Of a DNA stretch of 64,000 nt, positions 7,985 through 15,657 are shown in pieces; position 1 is the stretch's first letter, and each line of letters starts with the position of its first letter. This DNA comes from Dyella_B nitratireducens (GTDB lineage Bacteria > Pseudomonadota > Gammaproteobacteria > Xanthomonadales > Rhodanobacteraceae). Where the stretch lies: the NCBI RefSeq assembly GCF_049532905.1, contig NZ_CP064032.1, positions 2,046,001 to 2,110,000 of the forward strand, written 5' to 3'. The position numbers were made by a program, and so were the translations under genes. Below the pieces are notes generated by a model. That model was not told where the DNA came from, did not search any database, and saw only the letters and a list, made by a program, of their open reading frames with translations.

Positions 7985-8012
7985 GCGAGGGGGCGTCTGA
8001 CCGCCCCCTCGC
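7985..8012. terminator. Strong GC hairpin, possible terminator
   Basis: Perfect 11-base stem GCGAGGGGGCG / CGCCCCCTCGC with a 6-base loop. It lies 13 bases after the glycerophosphodiesterase stop (8025, minus strand) and before the parvulin gene. There is no T-tract, so termination is plausible rather than certain. Confidence 0.45.
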
Positions 8013-8024
8013 CCGATGCTTGGA

Positions 8025-9113
8025 TCAATGCAGTCCCTTCGAGTGAAGGAAACTGATCAACCCCTTCGGATTGTCGGTGGTGATGAAGGTGAAGCCCTCC
8101 GACACCAGGAAGTTCCAGCTGCCGCGCTCATCGGCGGTGTCCTTGCCACCCGAATACTGGAAGTACAAGTCAGACAGCTTGTAGCAGCACTGCCCGGTGT
8201 TCTTGTAGAACTCATCCTTGCCCGGACCATCCGGAATCGCATTGAAGACGCCAACCGCCTCGCCTGCGCGCTTGGCAAGGTCCATATCCCCCTGCAGCAG
8301 GCCATTTCGCTGCTTCACGTTGATCTCAAGCGCGGTGACGTTGGCTTGCCAGTTACGCCGCACGGCCGTCACGTTGATTTTCGACAGCATGTTGGTGGTG
8401 AATACCGGAATGCCGCGAATAGTCGGTGCATCCGCCTTGAACGCGTTGTAGGAGGGATACAGCGTCGCGTTGACCTTCACGCCCACCACCTGGCTAGGGC
8501 TGGAAAAGTTTTCTTGCGCCAGGCGGTCGATGGCACGCACCGCTTCCTGGTTCTTCGTGTCGAAGATCATCGGCGTACGCAAGCCGTGCTGATTCCAGTA
8601 GGTAAACACACCGGTGATATCAGGCACGAAGTAACCTGTTACCGACCTGCGATCCGGCGTCAGCAGATGCAGAAACTGTATGGTCTGCCAGCTGACCGTG
8701 CTCACGGCCGGGTTGGTGCCTCGATCGGTCATCGGGTCGTATTTGCTGCCGCCGCGAAATGCCGTGTAGACGTTGGTGGTGCGCCCGAGGTTGAAATCGT
8801 GCATCAGTACCGGAACGCCTTCCTTCGTCAGCTTCACGTCCAGCTCGACGGCGTCCATGCATTCGTCGTCTGCTTTCTGCAGCGAGGCGCGCGAGTTTTC
8901 CGGAAGGGATGCGTCGCCTGAAAAGCTGCCCCACAAACCGCGATGGGCCAGCACCGAAACTTGCCGGGTGGGCTCGGTTTTCAACAGTGCCGCCATCTTG
9001 TTACCGACGGGGAGACAGCCCGCATGCGAAAGCTGAGGAACAAGTCCGGCAGATATCAGGAGTGTCAGGCAGAGCAGCTTGCCTTTAGCTCCACTTGGGG
9101 AGAAATGGTTCAT
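8025..9113 (-). CDS. Secreted glycerophosphodiester phosphodiesterase family protein
   Basis: A 362-residue exported enzyme. After a signal peptide (cleavage near QLSHA-G) come the GDPD motifs: LAHRGLWG (His-Arg), PENSRAS, AVELDVKLTKEGVPVLMHD (Glu, Asp, His) and LGRTTN. GDPD enzymes cleave glycerophosphodiesters to glycerol 3-phosphate and an alcohol. The start at 9113 has AAGAGG six bases upstream; the frame is open to 9212. The C-terminal half is longer than in small cytoplasmic GDPDs. Possible link to the phospholipase C genes elsewhere in the window for phosphorus scavenging, by inference only. Confidence 0.88.
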   Translation of the reverse strand: MNHFSPSGAKGKLLCLTLLISAGLVPQLSHAGCLPVGNKMAALLKTEPTRQVSVLAHRGLWGSFSGDASLPENSRASLQKADDECMDAVELDVKLTKEGVPVLMHDFNLGRTTNVYTAFRGGSKYDPMTDRGTNPAVSTVSWQTIQFLHLLTPDRRSVTGYFVPDITGVFTYWNQHGLRTPMIFDTKNQEAVRAIDRLAQENFSSPSQVVGVKVNATLYPSYNAFKADAPTIRGIPVFTTNMLSKINVTAVRRNWQANVTALEINVKQRNGLLQGDMDLAKRAGEAVGVFNAIPDGPGKDEFYKNTGQCCYKLSDLYFQYSGGKDTADERGSWNFLVSEGFTFITTDNPKGLISFLHSKGLH

Positions 9114-9357
9114 GACTAGCCTCTTGAGGGAGTGGTGGGCGCGATGAGCTTGCCCATCGCAGACGAGCACCCGCATCGACAACGTTCCGTCGACTCGCCG
9201 CAGGTGCTTCATCGAGGCCGCATGCTATTTATTCACTATGACTGAATTATTAAATGGACGTCCAAATTGCGGCGAATGAAAGAGTTAGTCCCATTCCGAC
9301 AGCAATATGTCCCGTTGCGACAGTCGTCACCGCCCAAGCAGTGAGCTGACGCCCAAG

Positions 9358-9391
9358 AAAAAAGCGCAATGCACTTGGCATTGCGCTTTTG
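9358..9391 (-). terminator. Rho-independent terminator
   Basis: Stem GCGCAATGC / GCATTGCGC with a 5-base loop (ACTTG). On the minus strand it is followed by TTTTTTCTT; it also has an A-rich 5' side, so it may act both ways. It lies 66 bases after the stop of the TonB-domain gene (9457). Confidence 0.85.
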
Positions 9392-9456
9392 TTGAAACTC
9401 TCGCAGCCGGCAAAGCCGATTGCCACAACACATGGCTGCGGCTCAGCTCAAGCGGA

Positions 9457-10305
9457 TTACGCACCACCTAGTGGTGTCGTAAGGTGCAGCGATGATTCGG
9501 CTTGGGAGATGCTGCCGGCCGGAATGGTGTTTGGTGAAATGGCATTTTGTGCATCCGCCGTCATCCATGGCACGGGCTGACGCGGGCCGGGAACGTAAAT
9601 GTCCCACTTGCCGTAATCAGCATCATCTGACATGTGCGGCGGTCCAAAGTTAAAGCTTACCGGTACAGCGACGTTCCAATAGGGGTCCGCTGCATGCTTG
9701 CCGGTCGTAGGCAGGTTGAACGTCCAATTCTTCGCTGACTCAATCGCCGCCTTAGCCAGCATGTCGCGGAAGTAACGCATCTGCGCTTCGCGAATGCGCA
9801 CATGCAGGTCCACCTGCTCGGCTGCGATGTCTTCCACCTTACCTTGGCGGTTCACGCGTATGATCATATAGACCGTACCCGCCACACCCGCCTCGACAGC
9901 CTCACGCGGATATTTGATCGGCTGACGTGCCTTGGAACTGATGGAATCGGTGTCGTTGCCGCTCAAATCGCCGAACGAGGCATCACTGATGGCGATAACA
10001 TCATGCTTATCATCAACCGGCGTCGCCTTGATACGCATATGCATTGGCGTGCGCTGGATCGCAGCCGCGGGTTCATCGAAGCGGAATTTCCATGCAGGCA
10101 CGTCTTTCTTGATGAGATTGATGACGGTCTGCGGGAGCTTTTCAGGCTGATCGATGGTGTAGCCATGAACGGAACCATCGGGTGCCACCTCGATCCAGCC
10201 TGTCACCAGCATGCTGGCTTCGACAGCCTTATGAGCACCACTGGGACCGGCCGAGGCAGTCCATGCAGAAAGAGCCAACAATCCACCCGCCACCCAACGC
10301 TTCAT
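9457..10305 (-). CDS. Periplasmic TonB C-terminal-like domain protein
   Basis: A 282-residue exported protein with a signal peptide ending TASAG. The central region has the TonB C-terminal pattern: QPIKYPREAVEAGVAGTVYM, then IIRVNRQGKVEDI (about residues 128-165), followed by the helix that carries it to the strand ending WTFNLP. It lacks the usual N-terminal membrane anchor and proline-rich spacer, so it is not a classical energy transducer. It stands alone as a transcription unit with a terminator downstream. Role in envelope interactions inferred. Confidence 0.8.
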   Translation of the reverse strand: MKRWVAGGLLALSAWTASAGPSGAHKAVEASMLVTGWIEVAPDGSVHGYTIDQPEKLPQTVINLIKKDVPAWKFRFDEPAAAIQRTPMHMRIKATPVDDKHDVIAISDASFGDLSGNDTDSISSKARQPIKYPREAVEAGVAGTVYMIIRVNRQGKVEDIAAEQVDLHVRIREAQMRYFRDMLAKAAIESAKNWTFNLPTTGKHAADPYWNVAVPVSFNFGPPHMSDDADYGKWDIYVPGPRQPVPWMTADAQNAISPNTIPAGSISQAESSLHLTTPLGGA

Positions 10306-10406
10306 ACGCCATCCCCATGCAAGATGCGGCGAGGATAGCCAGCCGGGGTGGATGTCTCCATGTCAGCACGTCAGTGCGCCTGATCGTTGATGACATGCCT
10401 GACCCA

Positions 10407-10712
10407 TCATCCGCGGGTGCCGGCCAAGATGGATATCAAAAAGCTTTCCAATAGCTGACTTTGCCCAGCGTCAACAAGACACTTTGCTGTCTGGTTGCCG
10501 AGTTCAACGATGTTGTCTTCGCAAAACCAATCCAAAAGCTTGGCGTGATCCGACTCGATTTTGCCGGCCATTTCAAAAATATGAAGATAAGCATGGACAG
10601 CGGTACGTGTTAGATCACCGGCCATCGTTGCATCGCCTCGCGCGCACTCATCAAAAGATAGCTGTAGCAGCAATGCATGGTTCTTTTGCTCGTCATTCCG
10701 GCGAAGGCTCAC
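10407..10712 (-). CDS. Small protein with MbcA/ParS/Xre-like C-terminal segment
   Basis: Up to 101 residues. The C-terminal part LLDWFCEDNIVELGNQTAKC ... LLESFLISILAG matches by eye the segment LDWWQNDALVALEGLTPREA ... LEKYLIDILA of the protein at 43525-43866. Both look like the toxin-binding domain of MbcA/ParS/Xre antitoxins. The annotated GTG start (10712) lies inside a dispersed repeat, so the true N-terminus may be lost; internal Met (about residue 30) is an alternative. No toxin gene adjoins it. Confidence 0.5.
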   Translation of the reverse strand: MSLRRNDEQKNHALLLQLSFDECARGDATMAGDLTRTAVHAYLHIFEMAGKIESDHAKLLDWFCEDNIVELGNQTAKCLVDAGQSQLLESFLISILAGTRG

Positions 10713-10771
10713 TCCTGTCCGAGGAAGTTTCGTAGTACCTCACCGTCATTCCGGCGAAGGCCGGAATCCAT
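10691..10771. repeat. Dispersed palindromic repeat, composite copy
   Basis: Contains GTCATTCCGGCGAAGG twice, joined by a 40-base linker. On the minus strand the linker reads GGTGAGGTACTACGAAACTT then CCTCGGACAGGAGTGAGCC. The same linker occurs at 37877-37915. The copy overlaps the 5' end of the antitoxin-like gene and the stop of the GIY-YIG remnant. Confidence 0.85.
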
Positions 10772-10900
10772 CTATATCAATGCGGGGTACAAGTCGATCC
10801 AATGAGGGCTCTTCTCTTCCAGGTTGCTAATAACACCAACATACAATGTGCCTCTTCGGCGGCTGGCAAGCATGTAGACACAAGGTAATCGCCGATCCAT
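10772..10900 (-). pseudogene. Internally deleted GIY-YIG endonuclease gene
   Basis: The frame from 10900 reads LPCVYMLASRRRGTLYVGVISNLEEKSPHWIDLYPALI. The first part is the GIY-YIG core (YMLASR-GTLYVGV-SNL) of the roughly 90-residue putative endonucleases common in Xanthomonadales; the last part (PHWIDLYPAL) is that family's C-terminus. About 50 residues between them, including the catalytic Arg/Glu helix, are missing. It lies exactly between two inverted palindromic repeats. Confidence 0.7.
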
Positions 10901-10913
10901 GGCCAGACCCCAC

Positions 10914-10960
10914 ATGGATTCCGGCCTTCGCCGGAATGACGATGCGCTCTGAAACAACAT
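10914..10960. repeat. Dispersed palindromic repeat, right arm with tail
   Basis: ATGGATTCCGGCCTTCGCCG then GAATGAC, followed by the tail GATGCGCTCTGAAACAACAT. Inverted relative to the copy at 10744-10771; together they flank the GIY-YIG remnant. Confidence 0.85.
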
Positions 10961-11030
10961 CCGCGCGAACTTCATTTATTTAACGGAATGGTGGAAAAAC
11001 GTTGGGTATATCGCTCAATCGGCCTCTTAC

Positions 11031-11333
11031 TCAAGCCGTATCGTGGGCAGCAAAGAGCGTCTCCCAACCAACAAAAGGCCCAAGCGGAATGATGTCCCAA
11101 TCAATCAGCCCAGCCTTGGCCAGGGGAAACTCTTGCAAGGCTTGCCTGGCGGCATCCACCGAATCGCATTCGGCAATGATCGCGACACCGGGACGATCCT
11201 GGCGGAAATAAATATCGCGCACGACACCACGCTTATAGAGCTGCCATCCATGACGCGTCTCGTCCAGCAAATGAGGTCGATACGTTTCTGGACTGGCGCC
11301 GGGCATGGGAACGTCAAGGCAAAGCAGTTTCAC
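11031..11333 (-). CDS. YCII/muconolactone isomerase-like small protein
   Basis: A 100-residue protein with the alpha/beta dimeric-barrel pattern: VVRDIYFRQDRPGVAIIAEC, then a helix (DSVDAARQALQEFPL) and IDWDIIPLGPFVGWETLF. These belong to a family of small ferredoxin-fold proteins related to muconolactone isomerase. It lies 33 bases after the WrbA-like flavodoxin gene on the same strand and is probably co-expressed, perhaps in quinone or aromatic compound handling. No catalytic residue can be assigned. Confidence 0.8.
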   Translation of the reverse strand: MKLLCLDVPMPGASPETYRPHLLDETRHGWQLYKRGVVRDIYFRQDRPGVAIIAECDSVDAARQALQEFPLAKAGLIDWDIIPLGPFVGWETLFAAHDTA

Positions 11334-11366
11334 GGTAAAGCTCCTTTTGAAAACGGGCGCGACGAA

Positions 11367-11921
11367 TCAGGCGTTCGCTTTGAATTGGCGCGTTAATTCG
11401 GCGACGCGCTGGCCCAAGTGCGCAGCAGTCTTGAGGTCACTGGCAATGGGCGAGAGCTCGGGTGATACATCGTCGGACTGGGCCATCGCACCCAGCCAGC
11501 CGCCAATGCGGTTGGGTTGATCTGCCGTGTTTCCAGGGAAAAGGTCCAGCCCTACCCAGATCATCCCGTGCTGGGCTGCAAACAGGGCCATGGTGACCAA
11601 CGAATTCAGCTTGTCGCCATGCTGAGCACCGGAGTTGGTGAAGCCGGCAGCGATCTTGTTGCGCCACGCCATGGGCATCCATGCGGGGCGCGTCGAATCC
11701 TCCATGAATTTCTTGAGGCGCGCGCTGATCGTGCCGTTGTACGTGGGAGACCCGAAGATGATGGCGTCGCTGTCGGCTAGCGCTTCCCAAGCGATGTCAC
11801 CATCGCCCACGGCGAGCAGTGTCGCCTCGGCTTCCGGCACACGATGAACACCTTCAGCAACGGCCAGGGCCTGTTTTTGCGTGTGGCCGTAGCCACTGTC
11901 ATAAATGATGGTTACCCGCAT
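11367..11921 (-). CDS. WrbA-like flavodoxin / NAD(P)H-dependent oxidoreductase
   Basis: A 184-residue flavodoxin-fold protein. MRVTIIYDSGYGHTQKQA gives the FMN phosphate loop, IIFGSPTYNGTISARLKKFM the second FMN loop, and GFTNSGAQHGDKLNSL the third. This is the WrbA-like quinone oxidoreductase pattern. The start at 11921 fits the family; the frame is open to 12041, but the extension crosses the divergent promoter. It is divergent from a LysR gene (12073), which is its likely regulator. Confidence 0.88.
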   Translation of the reverse strand: MRVTIIYDSGYGHTQKQALAVAEGVHRVPEAEATLLAVGDGDIAWEALADSDAIIFGSPTYNGTISARLKKFMEDSTRPAWMPMAWRNKIAAGFTNSGAQHGDKLNSLVTMALFAAQHGMIWVGLDLFPGNTADQPNRIGGWLGAMAQSDDVSPELSPIASDLKTAAHLGQRVAELTRQFKANA

Positions 11922-11997
11922 CGGATGTCGCTTTGTAGCTTGATGGTCGATGCACGGCATTTTGTCCGGCGCGAATCGCAACCAGAAGTTGTGATTG

Positions 11998-12016
11998 GGT
12001 TGAACCGTTCTCAACC
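11998..12016. promoter_or_regulatory. Inverted repeat in WrbA-LysR divergent promoter
   Basis: GGTTGA and TCAACC separated by 7 bases, in the 150-base gap between the divergent flavodoxin and LysR genes. The dyad is of the size expected for a LysR recognition site. Proposed binding is inference. Confidence 0.45.
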
Positions 12017-12072
12017 GAAAGTTGATAATGCTCCCGCCCACCCAGGCACTAAGCTCCGGCGCTGGCTAACCG

Positions 12073-13041
12073 GTGGAGGACGGCTTGGAATCTTCGCAAC
12101 GCGTTCGCACGATCCTTTCTTTTGTCCAGGCAGCCGATGCCGGCAGCTTTGCAGCGGCGGGCCGCTTGCTCGGCATTACCTCGGCGGCAGTCAGCAAGAA
12201 CGTCGCCAGTCTCGAGAAATCATTGGGCGTGCGGCTGATGAACCGCACGACTCGAACGCTCAAGCTTACCGAGGAAGGCGTTGCGTTTCTTCGACAGGCT
12301 CGCGTAGCGCTGGAAGCACTCGACACAGCGATCGACACCATCGCCGCGCAGCGTGCCGTACCCGGCGGACGTGTTCGTATTTCGACAAGCTCGGCATTCG
12401 GCCGAGAGCACTTATTACCGGTGCTGCCCGGGCTGCTATCGCGTTACCCTGCCCTGTCCGTCGAGGTCGACTTCGACGATCGCGTCGTCGATCTCGTGCG
12501 TGACGGCTACGATTTTGTGATCCGAGGCGGCAACATTCCCGATTCGTCGCTGGTATCGCGTCCGATCTTTCGCATGCATTCGGTATTGGTGGCATCGCCT
12601 GATTATCTGGCGCGTCATGGCATACCGCAGACTCTCCAGGAGCTGCGAGCCCATCGGCTTATCGCGCGCCGATTTCTGAGTGGACAGATTGCGCCATGGA
12701 GTTTCAGGGCCGACAACGGCAGTACCATGACCTTCGATCCTTCAGATACGGCGGTGCTGACCTTGTCCGCACCGGAAGCGGTCGTCGAGGCAGCACGCGA
12801 TAGCGTGGGCATTGTGCAGATCGGTGTTCACCTGGCCTGGAAACATCTGCTTTCCGGTGCGCTGAAAGTCGTACTCCATCGCTATCACTCGCCCGGCACC
12901 TACGAGATGGTCATGCAATATCCGCATCGTGCCTTGATGGCGCCGCGCATTCGGGCGACGGTGGATTATTTGCTGGAGACTTTTGCAGAGAACAAGAGCC
13001 TGCATGTGCCACTGGAGGCATTGGACGCGTACGTTGCTTAG
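12073..13041 (+). CDS. LysR family transcriptional regulator
   Basis: A 322-residue LysR regulator. Residues 10-70 form the winged helix-turn-helix: FVQAADAGSFAAAGRLLGIT, SAAVSKNVASLEKSLGVRLM, NRTTRTLKLTEEG. The effector domain begins GGRVRISTSSAFGREHLLPV and has the type I periplasmic-binding fold. It reads away from the WrbA-like gene and probably activates that small operon when it senses an electrophile or quinone-like ligand (inference). It converges tightly on the desaturase gene, only 13 bases apart. Confidence 0.9.
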   Translation: MEDGLESSQRVRTILSFVQAADAGSFAAAGRLLGITSAAVSKNVASLEKSLGVRLMNRTTRTLKLTEEGVAFLRQARVALEALDTAIDTIAAQRAVPGGRVRISTSSAFGREHLLPVLPGLLSRYPALSVEVDFDDRVVDLVRDGYDFVIRGGNIPDSSLVSRPIFRMHSVLVASPDYLARHGIPQTLQELRAHRLIARRFLSGQIAPWSFRADNGSTMTFDPSDTAVLTLSAPEAVVEAARDSVGIVQIGVHLAWKHLLSGALKVVLHRYHSPGTYEMVMQYPHRALMAPRIRATVDYLLETFAENKSLHVPLEALDAYVA

Positions 13042-13054
13042 CGTACGGCCATGA

Positions 13055-14068
13055 CTAGATGCTGGCCTCTACATGGGTTGCGGCTCCCTGCTCCATCCGC
13101 AACGCCTCCTTGGCAACTTTGGCAGTGTGGTGATTGCCGTCATGGCTCCAGCCCGGCGGCATCACCAGGTACAGCAACTTGTTGCCTATCCCCGGTGCAT
13201 GCCATACGTCTCGCCCCAGCAACCAGAGTTCGCCCAGATAAGCATCCAGCACGCTGTAAGGTTTTACGGGCCGGGTGATGCCGTATTCAATCGGCACATC
13301 CTTATGCACTTCCATATACGTGCCGAAGACGCGATCCCAGATCGGCAGCAAGTTGCAGAAGTTGGTGTCCATGTAGAGCACGTTGCGCGCGTGGTGAACG
13401 CGATGGTGCGAAGGCGTCAGCACGACACGATAAAACACGCCTAACTTGCCCTCCCGCAGCACATTCTCGCCGAGGTGGATGAGGCTGCCCCAGAAGCTAT
13501 CGATGATCATGATCAGAATCAGGAGTGGCGGGCTCACTCCCAGCAGCATGCAGATGCTGGTGCGCACGAAGTCGGCATAGGGGCCTTCGAGAAAGATGTG
13601 CGCAAAGTTCACCGACAGATTCATCGCAACGGGCGCATGGTGGGTGGAATGCAAACACCACAGCAGGCGCACCTTGTGTGCCAGAAAGTGATACACGAAA
13701 TGGGCCAGCTCCCACGCCACGTATCCATATAGCAGTCCGTACCACGTGAGCCCGGCCTGGAATGGCGCAAAGCGATTGAACAGGCCGATGCAGAAGCCAA
13801 CCATGGCAATGGTGAGAAAGGTGCCGATGACACGATTGAGCACCATCGTCAGCAGTGGAACCTGGTAATCCTCGCGCTTGACCCGGCGCAGCACGATGCC
13901 GCGCACAAGCTCGATGACCAGCAACAAAGGGATGATGGGGGCAAGCAGGCTGCCGAAGCCGTCTACCGTCAGCAGGCTGCGGTAGTCGCCGGAGGCGAAC
14001 ATCTTCAACAAAGCATCCAGACCAAAAAAGTCTGTCAGCTGATGGCGGATCCAATCCAAGATATCCAT
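13055..14068 (-). CDS. Sterol desaturase/fatty acid hydroxylase family protein
   Basis: A 337-residue integral membrane enzyme with several hydrophobic segments and the di-iron histidine clusters of the family: HFVYHFLAH, HSTHH and HHRVHH. Members hydroxylate or desaturate lipids, sterols or carotenoids using two iron atoms and oxygen. The start at 14068 has GGGAGGG at good spacing; the frame is open to 14089. Position of the histidines between membrane spans matches the family. Substrate unknown; no lipid-biosynthesis neighbour. Confidence 0.88.
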   Translation of the reverse strand: MDILDWIRHQLTDFFGLDALLKMFASGDYRSLLTVDGFGSLLAPIIPLLLVIELVRGIVLRRVKREDYQVPLLTMVLNRVIGTFLTIAMVGFCIGLFNRFAPFQAGLTWYGLLYGYVAWELAHFVYHFLAHKVRLLWCLHSTHHAPVAMNLSVNFAHIFLEGPYADFVRTSICMLLGVSPPLLILIMIIDSFWGSLIHLGENVLREGKLGVFYRVVLTPSHHRVHHARNVLYMDTNFCNLLPIWDRVFGTYMEVHKDVPIEYGITRPVKPYSVLDAYLGELWLLGRDVWHAPGIGNKLLYLVMPPGWSHDGNHHTAKVAKEALRMEQGAATHVEASI

Positions 14069-14191
14069 GGCAGCCCTCCCCGGCGGCATCTGTAGGATGG
14101 CTTTGGCGGTCGTTGGGGCATCAGTCCCGTCGTCAATTTGTCACGATCTAAATGACTGCGCAAGTACACTTTTGGGTAAGACGGCCATCCG

Positions 14192-14532
14192 CGGCCTTGC
14201 CCATTGCTGTCCGGGGAAATTTTGCGGAAAAAGTAACGAGCACGTGAGAGACAACACGTTTGCATGATTCGCGCAGCAAGCGACTTAAAAAAGTTGGTTC
14301 AACGCGATATCCACGAGTGAACCGGAAATGCCCCCTCCCCTGCTTGCAGGGGAGGGCTGGGGTGGGGTGAGGCGAGCGAAGCTCGCTTCCCGCTACGCGG
14401 GAATGGATAAGAAACATGATGGAATCTCTGGCGAGGTTGCTTCACCCCACCCCAACCCTCCCCTACTACACGTAGGGGAGGGGGCCGATCCGGCAAGCTA
14501 AAAACTCCCCCGGACAGCAATGCGGCCTTGCC
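14192..14532. repeat. Nested inverted repeats in a 528-base gene-free gap
   Basis: The gap 14069-14596 holds no gene that I can support. Outer arms: ATTGCTGTCCGGGG near 14208 and its inverse CCCCCGGACAGCAAT near 14507. Inner arms: CCCCTCCCCTGCTTGCAGGG (about 14331-14355) followed by GCTGGGGTGGGGTGA, and the inverse ending CCCCACCCCAACCCTCCCCT (about 14444-14480). The inner arms recur at 26382-26541, 49841-49880 and 55350-55378. Confidence 0.8.
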
Positions 14533-14596
14533 CGACTGCCCGTCATGTGGAAATTGCCGTCAACGCACCGTGATCTGCACGAATACGCCCGTTGGC

Positions 14597-15541
14597 CTAG
14601 CGAGAATAAGCTTCGCGACTTGCTTCGCGTAGCGCATCGACCATCAGCGCTACGGCAGGAGAGAGTATTTTTCCCGCTGGGGTAATCAAGCCGAAGTCGT
14701 CCATCTTGCAGTCCATCGCCAACGGCAGGATTTCCACCATGCCGTGTGCCGCGTAATAACGCGCAACGTCTTCGGCGAGCACGGCGATCATGTCGCTTTG
14801 CTCCAGCGCACGCGTAATAAACAGCAGCGCCGATGTTTCGACCACGTTCGTCGGCGGCGCCAGGCTCGCACGCTGGAACATCAGTGCGAAGCGATGCCGC
14901 AGCACGCTGCCGGAAGGCGGCACGATCCACGCGCCCTGCTGCACGTCGGACAGCCCAAGCTGGCCCGCAGTCAACAGCGGATGGCCGCGCCGCACGACGG
15001 CGTGGACAGGCTCGCCAGCCAGAGGCTCGTAGTGCAGTGGCAGCTTCTCGTGCTCGGGGAACAGGCGCCCGATCACCACATCGAGTTTGTCTTGCGCCAG
15101 CCGTTCGAGCAGCACATTGCTGGTGTCGATGTCGACCATGATGCGGATGTTCGCGTGCATGCGTTTGACGGCCGCAACGGCAGCCGGCAGCAGGCGCACG
15201 CCCGGCGAGGTGATGGCGCCTACCGCCACCTGCCCCAGGCGCCCGGCCTTCAAGGCGGCGAGCTCTTCCTGGGCCTGGTCGAGGCTGCCAAGCACCATGC
15301 GTGCGTGGCGGATCAGCGCCTCGCCATAGAGCGTCGGCCGCATGCCGCGCGGCATGCGTTCAAACAGGGGAGCCTGCAGCGTTTCTTCCAACTCGCGCAA
15401 CAACTTGGAGGCGGCCGGCTGGGTGATATTGAGCGCGGCCGCGGCGCGGTGGATGTTGGCCTCTTCGGCAAGCGCTACGACCAGCAGCAATTGCCGTGTC
15501 TTCAAGCGCGTGCGGACGTACCACGGGTTGGTATCGAGCAT
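14597..15541 (-). CDS. LysR family regulator of the L-arabinose/sugar-acid operon
   Basis: A 314-residue LysR protein from the ATG at 15541; a TTG at 15589 would add 16 residues. The DNA-binding part reads RLKTRQLLLVVALAEEANIH and ALNITQPAASKLLRELEETL. The motif set WYVRTRLKTRQ and the MPRGMRPT segment resemble the GbpR-type LysR proteins that control galactose/arabinose uptake and oxidation genes in alpha- and betaproteobacteria. It is divergent from the arabonate dehydratase gene across about 115 bases and is the natural candidate to control the whole ara block. Confidence 0.88.
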   Translation of the reverse strand: MLDTNPWYVRTRLKTRQLLLVVALAEEANIHRAAAALNITQPAASKLLRELEETLQAPLFERMPRGMRPTLYGEALIRHARMVLGSLDQAQEELAALKAGRLGQVAVGAITSPGVRLLPAAVAAVKRMHANIRIMVDIDTSNVLLERLAQDKLDVVIGRLFPEHEKLPLHYEPLAGEPVHAVVRRGHPLLTAGQLGLSDVQQGAWIVPPSGSVLRHRFALMFQRASLAPPTNVVETSALLFITRALEQSDMIAVLAEDVARYYAAHGMVEILPLAMDCKMDDFGLITPAGKILSPAVALMVDALREASREAYSR

Positions 15542-15657
15542 GGGCTGGGCACCGGCACTGATATCGATATGGATATCGGAAAGGTCCAATATCTCATTAG
15601 TAGGTTATCAGGCTTGTTTCTAGACTGCAGCGGACCTGTCTACCTCGACCACGGACC

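Noticed and set aside
10407..10960. Possible prophage or genomic island boundary
   Set aside because: No integrase, tRNA or direct-repeat attachment sites; only short repeats and remnants.
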